Source of the DNA: an uncultured Eubacteriales bacterium
GTDB lineage: Bacteria; Bacillota; Clostridia; Oscillospirales; Acutalibacteraceae
Length of the DNA: 41,255 nt
Direction: 5' to 3'
NCBI GenBank assembly: GCA_934636435.1
Contig: CAKUAQ010000014.1
Span: 1 to 41,255, forward strand
Shown: in pieces, positions 26,772 to 34,933 of the stretch
Layout of the letters: each line of letters begins with the position of its first letter
Position numbering within the stretch: the first letter of the stretch is position 1
Translations under genes and position numbers: made by a program
Notes under the pieces: generated by a model
The model's database searches: none
What the model saw: only the letters and a program-made list of their open reading frames with translations
What the model was told of the DNA's origin: nothing

Positions 26772-28280
26772 ATGAGTGAAAAATCTCAAAAAGCGGTACT
26801 GACCATTGCGCCGGCATTTACCGTCGGTGAAACCGACCCCCGTTTGTTTGGCTCGTTTATCGAGCAGATGGGACGGGCGGTGTATTCCGGCATCTATGAG
26901 CCGGGCCATCCGACGGCGGATGCCGCGGGGTTCCGGGGGGATGTGCAGGAGCTGATCCACGAGCTGCGGGTGCCGCTGATCCGGTATCCCGGCGGCAATT
27001 TTGTGTCCGGCTATCTGTGGGAGGACGGCATCGGTCCCCGGGAGCAGCGTCCCCACCGGGCGGATTTTGCCTGGCGTGCCATTGAGCCGAATGAGGTGGG
27101 CACCGATGAATTTCTGCAATACTGCGAGCGGATGGGCGTCCGGCCGATGATGGCGGTGAACCTGGGACTGGCAGGCTTGCAGGACGCCAAGAATCTGGTG
27201 GAATACTGCAACTTTGCCGGCGGTACTGCCTATAGCGACCGCCGCCGTCAAAACGGACGGGAAAAGCCTTATGGCGTCAAGCTGTGGTGTCTGGGCAACG
27301 AGATGGACGGCTTCTGGCAGATCGGGCATAAGGAAGCGCATGAATACGGTCGTCTGGCGGAGGAAGCGTCCAAGCTGATGAAGTGGGTGGATCCCACCAT
27401 TGAAACGGTGCTGTGCGGCAGCTCTACCTCGGGTTTGCCCACCTATCTCTCCTGGGAGCAGACGGTGCTGGAGCACGCCTATGACTGGGTGGATTATATC
27501 TCGCTGCACCAGTATCTGGATAACCGGGCGGAGGACACCCCCTCGTATCTGGCTGCGCCTCTCACCACGGAGGCGCGCATCCGGGAGGTGTCGGCGGTCT
27601 GCGACTATGTGCAGGCGAAGAAGCACAGCGATAAGAAGATGATGCTGTCCTTTGACGAGTGGAATGTGTGGTATCACACCAGCGACCAGCCGGTGGAGCC
27701 CTGGACGGTGGCGCCTCCCATTCTGGAGGAGCGGTATTCCATGGAGGATGCGCTGGTGGCGGGCGGTATGCTGCTGGCGATGCTGCGCCATTGCGACCGG
27801 GTGAAGATCGGCTGTCTGGCGCAGCTGGTGAATATCATCGCGCCCATTATGACCGTCAAGGGCGGTGGCGTATGGCGCCAGACCATCTTCTACCCCTACC
27901 GGGATATTTCGGTGCACGGCCGCGGGCTGGTGTATGACATCCGGGTGGATGCGCCCACCTATACCTGCCGCCAGTTCGGCGAGGTGTCGGCGATCGACGC
28001 CGCCGCCGTGAAGAATGAGGCGGGAGAGATCGTCATCTTCGCCATCAACCGTCTGGAGCAGGAGTCCCTGCCGCTGGAAGCGGATCTGGCGGCGCTGCTG
28101 GGGGCGGGCGCGTACAGCGCCACCCATGAGACCATGACGTCCGATTCGCCCAAGGATACCAACACGCCGGAGCAGCCGGACCGGGTGCATCCCCGTTCGC
28201 TGGCGGCGCCGGTGCTGGAGGAGGGACGGCTGCACGCCACGCTGCCGCCGCTCTCCTGGAATGTGATCCGGGTGAAATAA
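26772..28280 (+). CDS. abfA: GH51 alpha-L-arabinofuranosidase (cytoplasmic)
   Basis: 502-residue retaining alpha-L-arabinofuranosidase, removing alpha-linked arabinofuranose from arabinan, arabinoxylan or arabinogalactan oligosaccharides. The opening FGSFIEQMGRAVYSGIYEPGHP and RYPGGNFVSGYLWEDGIGP are classic GH51 blocks. The acid/base is E177 in LGNEMDG and the nucleophile is E296 in FDEWNVWY, close to the positions known in the Geobacillus enzyme (E175, E294). The length is normal for the family and the C-terminal beta-domain is complete. There is no signal peptide. AAAAGGAG precedes the ATG at 26772; a TTG one codon upstream is less likely. It is the last gene of the long operon, so the operon's product is probably arabinose. 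Confidence 0.96.
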   Translation: MSEKSQKAVLTIAPAFTVGETDPRLFGSFIEQMGRAVYSGIYEPGHPTADAAGFRGDVQELIHELRVPLIRYPGGNFVSGYLWEDGIGPREQRPHRADFAWRAIEPNEVGTDEFLQYCERMGVRPMMAVNLGLAGLQDAKNLVEYCNFAGGTAYSDRRRQNGREKPYGVKLWCLGNEMDGFWQIGHKEAHEYGRLAEEASKLMKWVDPTIETVLCGSSTSGLPTYLSWEQTVLEHAYDWVDYISLHQYLDNRAEDTPSYLAAPLTTEARIREVSAVCDYVQAKKHSDKKMMLSFDEWNVWYHTSDQPVEPWTVAPPILEERYSMEDALVAGGMLLAMLRHCDRVKIGCLAQLVNIIAPIMTVKGGGVWRQTIFYPYRDISVHGRGLVYDIRVDAPTYTCRQFGEVSAIDAAAVKNEAGEIVIFAINRLEQESLPLEADLAALLGAGAYSATHETMTSDSPKDTNTPEQPDRVHPRSLAAPVLEEGRLHATLPPLSWNVIRVK

Positions 28281-28294
28281 CCGTCGATAGGCAA

Positions 28295-28328
28295 GAAATC
28301 CCGTCAGACGTTGTCTGGCGGGATTTTC
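28295..28328. terminator. Bidirectional terminator between GH51 and the AraC gene
   Basis: Stem of about 15 pairs (28295-28309 with 28313-28328, one G-T pair) and a three-base loop, with T-rich flanks on both strands. It lies between convergent genes and can end both transcripts. Confidence 0.8.
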
Positions 28329-28362
28329 TCTATGCAGCTTTCGGTCATGGGAGGCTTATACG

Positions 28363-29184
28363 CTATTCGATGTTGATATGGGTGCGATAGTGGGTCTGAC
28401 GGTAGGCGGTGGGGGTGACGTTTTCCCATTGCTTAAAGGTTTTCATGAAGTGCTTCACGTCCTGAAATCCCACCTGATCGGCGATCTCCGCTATATGCAG
28501 GTCGGTGTTGAGCAGCAGACGTTTGGCTTCCCGCAGGCGGCAGCCGATCATATAATGCCGCAGCGGCTCGCCGGTCTCCGCCTTAAAAACCTGGGTCAGA
28601 TAGTCGGGGTTGTACTGCATGGCGGCGGCCAGCCGCCGGACAGACAGCTCTCCCTGCCGGTTTTCCTCCACCCAGGCCCGGATGGCCTGCACCAGCGCCC
28701 GGCGCTTGCGATGACGTGCATCCGGCTGCGGAGCGGCAGCGTTGGCAGCGGCCAGCTCGCATAAGAGAATTTCCGTATAGCGGTCGCAGAGGGATTGCCG
28801 CAGCGTGGGGGTCAGCTCATGCCGATAGGCGGTGTCGATGAGCTGGCGGAATAGCACAAACAGCCGCTCCGGGTCCTGCAGCGTCCCGTATTCCGGCAAC
28901 GCAGGCGGCGTTTCGGGCAGGAAGTGACACCAGAAATGGGACTGTCCGTCGGCAACGGGGGCGGTGCCCCCGTGCAACTCGTCGGGCTGCAGCAGCAAAT
29001 ATTCACCGCGGCGGAGAATATAGTCCCGTTCTCCCTGCCGGATGGGCATTTCCCCCGCATAGCCTACCAGCAGCACGGTCTCCGGCAGACAGCGCCGGGA
29101 ATGGGGGGATCCATTGCGGGAAACGAACCGTCCGGCGGACAGAAAATGGGCGGAGGGGCAGATGAAACGCTCGGCTGGCAACAT
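28363..29184 (-). CDS. AraC-family transcriptional regulator
   Basis: 273 residues. The N-terminal part is a cupin-like sugar-sensing domain (MPIRQGERDYILRRGEYLLL, LQPDELHGG, typical of the AraC arm/ligand domain). The C-terminal 100 residues hold the double helix-turn-helix: LSVRRLAAAMQYNPDYLTQVFKAE and then IAEIADQVGFQDVKHFMKTFKQW. It lies divergent from the GH127 gene, with overlapping promoters, so it probably controls GH127 and perhaps itself. Its effector is likely a pentose; that is inference. The ribosome site is weak (AAGGTG, about 14 bases before the ATG). Confidence 0.92.
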   Translation of the reverse strand: MLPAERFICPSAHFLSAGRFVSRNGSPHSRRCLPETVLLVGYAGEMPIRQGERDYILRRGEYLLLQPDELHGGTAPVADGQSHFWCHFLPETPPALPEYGTLQDPERLFVLFRQLIDTAYRHELTPTLRQSLCDRYTEILLCELAAANAAAPQPDARHRKRRALVQAIRAWVEENRQGELSVRRLAAAMQYNPDYLTQVFKAETGEPLRHYMIGCRLREAKRLLLNTDLHIAEIADQVGFQDVKHFMKTFKQWENVTPTAYRQTHYRTHINIE

Positions 29185-29219
29185 ATAGGATTTTCACACC
29201 TTTTATAAAGAAGTGACGG

Positions 29220-29249
29220 TTTACTTTTCGACTCCTCCTATGATACTAT
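29220..29249 (+). promoter_or_regulatory. Probable promoter of the GH127 gene
   Basis: TTTACT (29220-29225), an 18-base spacer and TACTAT (29244-29249). The weak -35 fits a promoter that needs an activator such as the divergent AraC protein. It overlaps the opposing promoter at 29240-29268. Confidence 0.5.
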
Positions 29250-29268
29250 GGATTTGAGCAAAGGTCAA
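29240..29268 (-). promoter_or_regulatory. Promoter of the AraC-family gene
   Basis: Minus-strand TTGACC (29263-29268), 17-base spacer, TATCAT (29240-29245). The -10 elements of the two divergent promoters overlap, so the two transcripts should compete. Confidence 0.65.
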
Positions 29269-29310
29269 GAATGTCGTAAAAACACACTTGCCAAAAAAGG
29301 AGACAGTGCC

Positions 29311-31167
29311 ATGCAGCAACCGTATCAGCGCCCCGCCGTGGGGAATGTGACCATCCGTGACGCGTTCTGGAGCCCCTATTTGGAGAAAATTCGGCATATC
29401 ATGCTGCCGTATGTGTTTCGGAGGATGGACGAATCCGGTTATGAGCGGAATCTCATCCATGTCGGCGAAAAGCAGGAAGTAAAATTCGAGGGACTGGCCT
29501 TTTGGGACGGGCTGCTGTATGAGGTCATACGGGCGGCGGCAGATTTTCTCGCGCAGGAATACGATCCGATGCTGGACGCCTATCTGGATAAATTAACGGA
29601 GACCATCCGGAAGGCCTCGGATACATCCGACGGCTTTCTCAGTTCCGGCACCATGCTGGATCGGCCCCGGCAGCGCTGGGGTCTGAACGGGGGCAACCTG
29701 ATCCTGCAGCACGATCTCTATAATCACGGCGCTCTGATCGAGGCGGCCGTCAGCCATTATCTGGCGACCGGCAAGACCGCGCTGCTGTACAGCGCCGTGC
29801 GGGCGGCCAACTGCGTGGTGCGGGAGATCGGCCCGGAACCAAAGCTGCCGCTGGTGCCCGGTCATTCCATGCCGGAGGAAGCGTTTGTCAAGCTGTACCG
29901 TCTGTTCCGGGATCATGAGGAGCTGCAGCCCTTTGCCGCGGAGCATGGGGTGGATGCGCAGGCGTATCTGGATATTGTCGAGTTCTGGCAGGACGACCGT
30001 GGAAACCGGGCGCACCGACTCCAGTGGGAGGGCTTTGCCCCGGAATACAATCAGGATCATGCGCCCTTTGCTCAGCAGACGGAGGCGCTGGGACACGCGG
30101 TGCGGGCGATGCTCTGCTATATCGGTTCAGCGGCGGTAGCGCAGGAGCAGAAGCGCCCTGACTATGAGGCGGCGCTGCACACCCTCTGGGACAGCGTGGT
30201 GCACCGCAAGCTGCATATCAGCGGCGGCATCGGCGCCCGGCACGATATCGAGGGCTTTGCCGAGGACTATGTGCTGCCGCACGATGCCTACTTGGAGACC
30301 TGCGCCGCTGTGGCGCTGGCTTTCTGGAACGGCGAAATGCACCGTCTGGAGCCGGATGCCAAATACTACGATTGCTTTGAATTGTCCCTGTACAATAACA
30401 TTCTGGCGTCGGTAGGGCAGGATTTCAAGCATTTCTTCTATGAGAATCCGCTGGTCAGCGACGGCACGGTGCGGCGGTGGGATTGGCATATGTGTCCCTG
30501 CTGCCCGCCCATGATGCTTAAGCTTATGGCGGCGCTGGGTTCCTATATCTATGGGTATACGGAGCGGTCGCTGATGGTGAATCTGTGGATCGGCAGCCGT
30601 CTGGAAACGGAGCACTTTACCGTGGAGCAGCAGGGACAGCAGCTGCACATCGACTCCAAGGGACGGCCGCTGGAGGTGCATATCCGGGTGCCGTTCTATG
30701 CGGAGAATTTTGCGCTGTCCTGCGGCGGCGCACCGCTGCCTTACCGGATGGAGCAGGGCTATGCGGTGGTCGAGGGCGTGTGGGTGGCGGAAACGCCGAT
30801 CCTCCTGTCCTATACCGCATCTGTGCGGTATGTATGCGCCAACCCGCTGGCACAGGAGACGCGGGGGCAGGTGGCGGTGCTCCACGGGCCGGTGCTGCTG
30901 TGCGCCGAGGGGGTGGACAACGGCGGCCGGGTGGACTTTACGCTGGCGGCGCAGCCGCCGCAGACGGTGACGGGAACCGGTCCGGCCAATGAGACTGTGA
31001 CCGTTGCGGCGGCCGACGGCACCCCGGTGCAGCTGATCCCCTACTATCGCTGGTGCAACCGCTTGGAGAACCCTACGGATGCGGCGATGGCGGTGTGGTT
31101 CCGGTGCGAGGGTATGCCGGAGGAGGACTCTTTCCCCCGGGACGGACGGCTGTATGCCTATTGCTGA
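29311..31167 (+). CDS. GH127 beta-L-arabinofuranosidase
   Basis: 618 residues; GH127 enzymes remove beta-L-arabinofuranose with a cysteine nucleophile and a zinc ion. The residues are visible: E329 and C331 in YLETCA, and C397/C398 in CPCCPP, matching E338, C340, C417 and C418 of HypBA1. The usual CCPPN block reads CCPPM here. The N-terminal NVTIRDAFWSPYLEKIR and LLNGG-like RWGLNGGNLILQHDLYNHG regions also fit the family. There is no signal peptide, so it should act in the cytoplasm on imported fragments. AAAAAAGGAG lies upstream of the ATG at 29311; an in-frame ATG at 29248 would add 21 residues without family resemblance. Single-gene unit, divergent from the AraC gene. Confidence 0.94.
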   Translation: MQQPYQRPAVGNVTIRDAFWSPYLEKIRHIMLPYVFRRMDESGYERNLIHVGEKQEVKFEGLAFWDGLLYEVIRAAADFLAQEYDPMLDAYLDKLTETIRKASDTSDGFLSSGTMLDRPRQRWGLNGGNLILQHDLYNHGALIEAAVSHYLATGKTALLYSAVRAANCVVREIGPEPKLPLVPGHSMPEEAFVKLYRLFRDHEELQPFAAEHGVDAQAYLDIVEFWQDDRGNRAHRLQWEGFAPEYNQDHAPFAQQTEALGHAVRAMLCYIGSAAVAQEQKRPDYEAALHTLWDSVVHRKLHISGGIGARHDIEGFAEDYVLPHDAYLETCAAVALAFWNGEMHRLEPDAKYYDCFELSLYNNILASVGQDFKHFFYENPLVSDGTVRRWDWHMCPCCPPMMLKLMAALGSYIYGYTERSLMVNLWIGSRLETEHFTVEQQGQQLHIDSKGRPLEVHIRVPFYAENFALSCGGAPLPYRMEQGYAVVEGVWVAETPILLSYTASVRYVCANPLAQETRGQVAVLHGPVLLCAEGVDNGGRVDFTLAAQPPQTVTGTGPANETVTVAAADGTPVQLIPYYRWCNRLENPTDAAMAVWFRCEGMPEEDSFPRDGRLYAYC

Positions 31168-31175
31168 ACCACATG

Positions 31176-31213
31176 AGCAGGTCCCGGAGCGATGGCTCCG
31201 GGGCCTGCTTTTT
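31176..31213 (+). terminator. Terminator after GH127
   Basis: Stem 31176-31190 with 31195-31209 (15 pairs, one or two weak) and a four-base loop, followed by TTTTT on the plus strand. It starts nine bases after the GH127 stop. Confidence 0.88.
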
Positions 31214-31247
31214 GTCGGAGACCTGCGACACGGACGGGAGTCCGCGC

Positions 31248-31287
31248 AAAAAAGCGGGGGGGCGGCAGAGTCACTCTGCCGCCCCGC
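31248..31287 (-). terminator. Terminator after the SGNH lipoprotein gene
   Basis: GC-rich stem (about 31254-31270 with 31274-31287) with a three-base loop. On the minus strand it is followed by TTTTTT. It lies 45 bases after the stop of the SGNH gene. Confidence 0.85.
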
Positions 31288-31331
31288 CATATCGCCGTGC
31301 GTCAAGGGAGATGACGCGCAGCCGGAGAAGA

Positions 31332-32669
31332 TTATTGGAAGGTGTAGATGCGCTGGATGACGACCGGTTTCTGCATGGTGCCTTTAACCTCCAGCTTCAG
31401 CTGATGGCTGCCTGCGGACAGGTTCTCCAGAATGATTCGCTGGGTGCCGTCTCCGTTGACATTGAGGATCTTCCGGCGGGACTGCCCGTCCAGTGTCCCG
31501 TAGATGGAACCGCCTTTTGTTTGCCAGCACATCACCACCGTTTTCCCGGAGAACGACAGGTTCAATGTGGCGGCATCGATGATCTCCAGCCCGGTATCCA
31601 TCAGCCCCTCCTCAGCGCCGGGATTCGCCTTGGCAATATCCTCCGCGCTGTAATAGGTGGGGTTCATCAGCAGATCGCTGCGTCCCGCCGCCGGCATTTC
31701 GTGGGCTTTCCGGGCGGCACCGCCGGTGAGATACTGCTGCAGGAATTCCTGCACATAGCGCGCATAGCAGGCATATCCCTGATCGTTGGGATGAACGCCG
31801 TCCTTAAAGCAGCCGTCGGGGTTCTCCTCCCGCGTATACAGGGCTTTCCCTACATCCAGCACCGGCAGACGATACCGGGTCGCCACGGTGTTGAACGCAT
31901 AGATGGCGTCGGTGTTGCTGGTTTTTTGTCCCGCATCGGTGACATAGACCAGCACAATGTCGGCATACGGATTGTGCTCCCGTACCATTCGCACCAGCGA
32001 CTCCATATAGCGCTCGCTCTGATCCTGGGTATAGCCCTGGTACCGGTCGTTGATGGAAAATTCCACAAAGACCAGATCCGGGTTATAGGGCTTCAGCAGC
32101 TGGTGCTGCACCCGGCAGGCGCCGTGCAGCGAGCCGGTGGCGCCGATGGCGGCGTTGCCCTCGGTGATCTGGGCGTTGGGATAGGTGGATTTCAGCCACT
32201 GGGTGGTGAGGGCCCGCCAGCTGCCGGAGCTTTCAAAGGTGGCGCCGGTGCCGACGGTCACAGAGCCACCGATATAGCCGACGGTCAGCTTTTTAGCCAC
32301 CGTGAGCGCGTACAGGCTGTTGGACAGCGCATCTTTCTCGGTGGCGGGAGCGGGCGTTTTGGGCAGATCGGCCGACGGCATTGTGGTCGTGGTGGTGTCG
32401 GAGACCGGCGTCGATGTGTTCTTTGCCCCGGAATCCCGGCTGGTTGTGGGCTTGCGGGTGGTGGTGGTGTCGGGGGCGGATGCGGCCGATGGGTCAGGGG
32501 TTGATGAAGTCAGATCGGATGTCACGAGCGATTCCTCCTCATAGGAAATCGAGTTGTCCGGATAGCTTTCGGTGGGCTTGGATTTGCCGCAGGCGGTCAA
32601 ACCGGTGAGACCCAGCACCACCGCCAGACATAGGCACCATAGCCGTTTTTGATTATACGGTTGTCTCAT
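31332..32669 (-). CDS. SGNH-type esterase-like lipoprotein
   Basis: 445 residues. The lipobox GLTGLTAC is followed by a Ser/Thr-rich linker to about residue 110. The SGNH hydrolase core has GYIGGSVTVG with the expected Ser136 (a GGS variant of the GDS motif), the Gly block NAAIGATGS, the Asn block EFSINDRY and the Asp-His pair D290/H293 in KDGVHPNDQG. A C-terminal beta domain (about 335-445) resembles a sugar-binding or accessory module. The family contains carbohydrate esterases that remove acetyl or feruloyl groups; which one cannot be said. GGAGGTG precedes the start at 32669. It is a single-gene unit with its own promoter and a full palindromic operator, so it should be induced with the main operon. 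Confidence 0.85.
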   Translation of the reverse strand: MRQPYNQKRLWCLCLAVVLGLTGLTACGKSKPTESYPDNSISYEEESLVTSDLTSSTPDPSAASAPDTTTTRKPTTSRDSGAKNTSTPVSDTTTTTMPSADLPKTPAPATEKDALSNSLYALTVAKKLTVGYIGGSVTVGTGATFESSGSWRALTTQWLKSTYPNAQITEGNAAIGATGSLHGACRVQHQLLKPYNPDLVFVEFSINDRYQGYTQDQSERYMESLVRMVREHNPYADIVLVYVTDAGQKTSNTDAIYAFNTVATRYRLPVLDVGKALYTREENPDGCFKDGVHPNDQGYACYARYVQEFLQQYLTGGAARKAHEMPAAGRSDLLMNPTYYSAEDIAKANPGAEEGLMDTGLEIIDAATLNLSFSGKTVVMCWQTKGGSIYGTLDGQSRRKILNVNGDGTQRIILENLSAGSHQLKLEVKGTMQKPVVIQRIYTFQ

Positions 32670-32718
32670 TCGACACCTCCAACGATAGAATAATAACCAC
32701 AAATCGATATATACAGCC

Positions 32719-32740
32719 GTAATGTTAACGTTAACATTAC
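32719..32740. promoter_or_regulatory. LacI-type operator 2 (22-base perfect palindrome)
   Basis: Perfect 22-base palindrome with the centre GTTAACGTTAAC. It lies just downstream of the -10 element, at about the transcription start of the SGNH gene. It shares its centre with operators 1 and 3 and is the most complete copy. It also differs by only one base from the CcpA cre pattern (TGWAANCGNTNNCA), so CcpA binding is possible. Confidence 0.78.
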
Positions 32741-32746
32741 AAAAAC

Positions 32747-32775
32747 ATCATACGCCACCTGCGCCGATTTGTCAA
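32747..32775 (-). promoter_or_regulatory. Promoter of the SGNH lipoprotein gene
   Basis: Minus-strand consensus TTGACA (32770-32775), 17-base spacer, TATGAT (32747-32752), followed directly by the palindrome 32719-32740. Confidence 0.85.
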
Positions 32776-32877
32776 GTGTTTTTTGGGGCGCGGGTGGCAT
32801 CAAAGCGGAGAAATTATCATCCGGTGAGCCGGGCGGCGTAAAAGGCAACCCGCATAATCCGACGAGCCGGTCAACAC

Positions 32878-32921
32878 AAAAAACACAGCCTGCGCGACCG
32901 CATAAGGCACGCAGGCTGTGT
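32878..32921 (-). terminator. Terminator after the LacI gene
   Basis: 12-base perfect arms at 32883-32894 and 32910-32921 with a 15-base loop, followed on the minus strand by TTTTTT. It starts 17 bases after the LacI stop. Confidence 0.85.
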
Positions 32922-32937
32922 GTATCTCAAGAGAAAG

Positions 32938-33942
32938 CTATACCGATTCCCGCACAATGAGACGGGGTTCCAGCAGCTCCCGTATGGGCTCGCTGTATTT
33001 TTTCGGATCGCGAATGCACTCCAGCAGCCGCCGGGCGCTGATCTGTCCCAGCTCGGTGGCGCGGATGTCTACGGTGGTCAGAGAGGGGTTGATGATGTTG
33101 GAATCCTCCACGTTATCGTAGCCCATGATCGCCACATCCCGGGGGACACGCAGCCCCATCTCCCGCAGCGCCTTGATGGAGCCCATGGCCATGAAATCGC
33201 TGAATGCAAACACGGCCTTTCCGCGGCAGACGTTTCCCAGACGTTTAGTGAGTGCATAGGCCTCCTCCCAGGTCGGCGCGATCTGGAACAGCCGTGCCCG
33301 GCTCTCGTCCATGCCGTGCTCCTGCAGACAGCGGATAAAGCCCCGGTACCGATCCTCGAAGGAGGAGATGACGTGGGGGCCGCTGATGACGATAAACTCC
33401 GTATACCCTTTGCCAAGCAGGTATTCGCCGGCGACGTAGCCGCCTCTTTCATCATCCCCGGCGACCAGAGGCAGATTCTCGCCCCGGATATACCGTGCCA
33501 GGGCGATATAGGGGATGCCGCCCCCTTGCAGCACGGCCATATTCGGCTGGCTCCGGTAGGTGGGGAACAGGATCACGCCGTCCATCTGGTGGGAGATCAT
33601 GGTATTGACCGCCCGTTCCTCGTCCTCCACATTTTCATTGCTGTTGAACAGGGAGATGGTATAGTTGAATTGGCGGCACACGGTCTCGATCCCTTTATAG
33701 AAGCTACCGTATACCGGATTCTGAATATCCGGAACGATCACCCCAATGTTATAGGAATGGCTGGCGCGCAGGGCGCTGGCCAGGACGTTTTTCCGATAGC
33801 CCATACGCACGGCGGTCTCCCGGATGATCTTTTTGGTATCGTCGGAGATATCCGGCATATCCCGCAACGCCCGGGATACGGTGTTGGCGGAGAAACCGGC
33901 CGCCGCTGCAATATCCTTGATGGTGACAGGGGTTCCTGGCAT
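32938..33942 (-). CDS. LacI-family transcriptional regulator
   Basis: 334 residues. The N-terminal helix-turn-helix reads TIKDIAAAAGFSANTVSRALRD and the hinge lies in the YRKNVLASALRASHSYNIGV region. The rest is the periplasmic-binding-like effector domain (IGVIVPDIQNPVYGSFYKG, MDGVILFPT, VAIMGYDNVEDSNIINPSLTTV). GGGAGG lies about eight bases before the ATG at 33942, where the HTH begins; earlier starts add 26 unrelated residues. It has its own promoter and terminator and lies between two units that carry the TTAACGTTAA operator. I infer that it represses those units and the 23-kb operon until a sugar, perhaps an arabinose-containing one, binds. No such operator is seen at its own promoter. 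Confidence 0.93.
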   Translation of the reverse strand: MPGTPVTIKDIAAAAGFSANTVSRALRDMPDISDDTKKIIRETAVRMGYRKNVLASALRASHSYNIGVIVPDIQNPVYGSFYKGIETVCRQFNYTISLFNSNENVEDEERAVNTMISHQMDGVILFPTYRSQPNMAVLQGGGIPYIALARYIRGENLPLVAGDDERGGYVAGEYLLGKGYTEFIVISGPHVISSFEDRYRGFIRCLQEHGMDESRARLFQIAPTWEEAYALTKRLGNVCRGKAVFAFSDFMAMGSIKALREMGLRVPRDVAIMGYDNVEDSNIINPSLTTVDIRATELGQISARRLLECIRDPKKYSEPIRELLEPRLIVRESV

Positions 33943-34037
33943 ATACAAGTCCTCCCGCAATGCGGATTCGGAGTGAGCGATAAAAACGGCAGAAGCCAAA
34001 AATCCGGAAACTGTATCCACTCCTATTCGTTGTCTTA

Positions 34038-34065
34038 ATTATAACAAAAAAACAGAATTTGTCAA
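34038..34065 (-). promoter_or_regulatory. Promoter of the LacI gene
   Basis: Minus-strand consensus TTGACA (34060-34065), 16-base spacer, TATAAT (34038-34043). It lies directly after the stop of the preceding gene, so the regulator can be expressed independently of the GH3 operon. Confidence 0.8.
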
Positions 34066-34077
34066 CTGTCTGCCGGC

Positions 34078-34905
34078 TTATAACGTAGACATATACCGGG
34101 TGAGCTGCCGGATATACGCTGCCTTTGCCTCCCGCAGGAAGCCGGCGGGGCACCGTTCCCCGGAAATCTCATAGTTGAACAGATCGTTGTAGCCGCTCTC
34201 CCGCAGCGCCCGCATGACGGCGGGGAAATCCACATTTCCCCGCCCAAAGGGCAGCAGATGCTGATCGGTGTGCCCCTCGTTGTCGTCGATGTGCAGAGCG
34301 TGCAGACGGCTGCCGGCCCGATGGATGAAATGAGCCTCTGTGCCGGGCGCTCCCAGATTCAGGTGCCCCGTATCCAGACAGATGCCCAGTTGCTCCGAGC
34401 CGCCGGCCTGGTCAATGACCGCCAGCAGATCCTCAACGGTGCGGATGTGCTCGACCAGATTCTCCAGACAGATGCGAATCCCCAGCGTTTCGGCCAGACG
34501 AATGTAGGGCTGCAGCGCCCGGGCATTGGCGGCGATCATCGTCGCCGTATCGGTGCCTGCCGGGAAGGAGTCTTCGTCGCAATGCAGCACGGCATTGTTT
34601 ACGCCGATGGCAGCATACAGGATAAGCCAGCGCTCCAGCAGCCGCTGTGTGCGCTCATTTCCGTCGCACAGGGGAGCGCCCAGCCACAGGTGCCCCTGAG
34701 GAAAGCGGACGTTGTGGGCGGCGGCATACGCCCGGTATTGCCGCCCGATGTCCGCCGCATCGCCCTCTCGCGCCAACAGTGTGTCGCCGTGCTCGGTGGA
34801 CAGCTCGCAGACGGTCATGCCCCGCTTCTCCAGCGTGAGCACCAGTTCCTCGGGCGAAAGCTCCGGGTCGTACCCGGACCAGATGCTGAAATCTGTCAGA
34901 TCCAT
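34078..34905 (-). CDS. Sugar phosphate isomerase/epimerase-like TIM-barrel protein
   Basis: 275 residues of the xylose-isomerase-like TIM-barrel (AP endonuclease 2) superfamily. Metal-site motifs are visible: VLHCDED near residue 107-113, CLENLVEH near 146-153, CLDTGHLNLG near 176-185, LHIDDNEGHTDQHLPFG-like block (with HIDDNEG) near 204-210 and YEISGE near 246-251. Family members interconvert ketoses or epimerise sugars or sugar phosphates. It begins 28 bases after the GH3 stop with AAGGAGTGG upstream, so it belongs to that operon and probably handles a sugar released by it. No signal peptide. Substrate unknown. Confidence 0.85.
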   Translation of the reverse strand: MDLTDFSIWSGYDPELSPEELVLTLEKRGMTVCELSTEHGDTLLAREGDAADIGRQYRAYAAAHNVRFPQGHLWLGAPLCDGNERTQRLLERWLILYAAIGVNNAVLHCDEDSFPAGTDTATMIAANARALQPYIRLAETLGIRICLENLVEHIRTVEDLLAVIDQAGGSEQLGICLDTGHLNLGAPGTEAHFIHRAGSRLHALHIDDNEGHTDQHLLPFGRGNVDFPAVMRALRESGYNDLFNYEISGERCPAGFLREAKAAYIRQLTRYMSTL

Positions 34906-34933
34906 ACCGATCCACTCCTTCTATTTCGTCGGT

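Noticed and set aside
24384..28235. Open frame of 1283 codons on the minus strand
   Set aside because: It lies antisense to the six-repeat protein and GH51, both with clear domains and ribosome sites. Its protein is His/Arg/Ile-rich without motifs, as expected for the complement of GC-rich codons.
32724..32737. CcpA cre site as the main meaning of the palindrome
   Set aside because: One base off the cre pattern, and the copies at 5279 and 40649 fit it less well, whereas all three share the symmetric TTAACGTTAA core and a LacI gene is adjacent. Kept as a caveat only.
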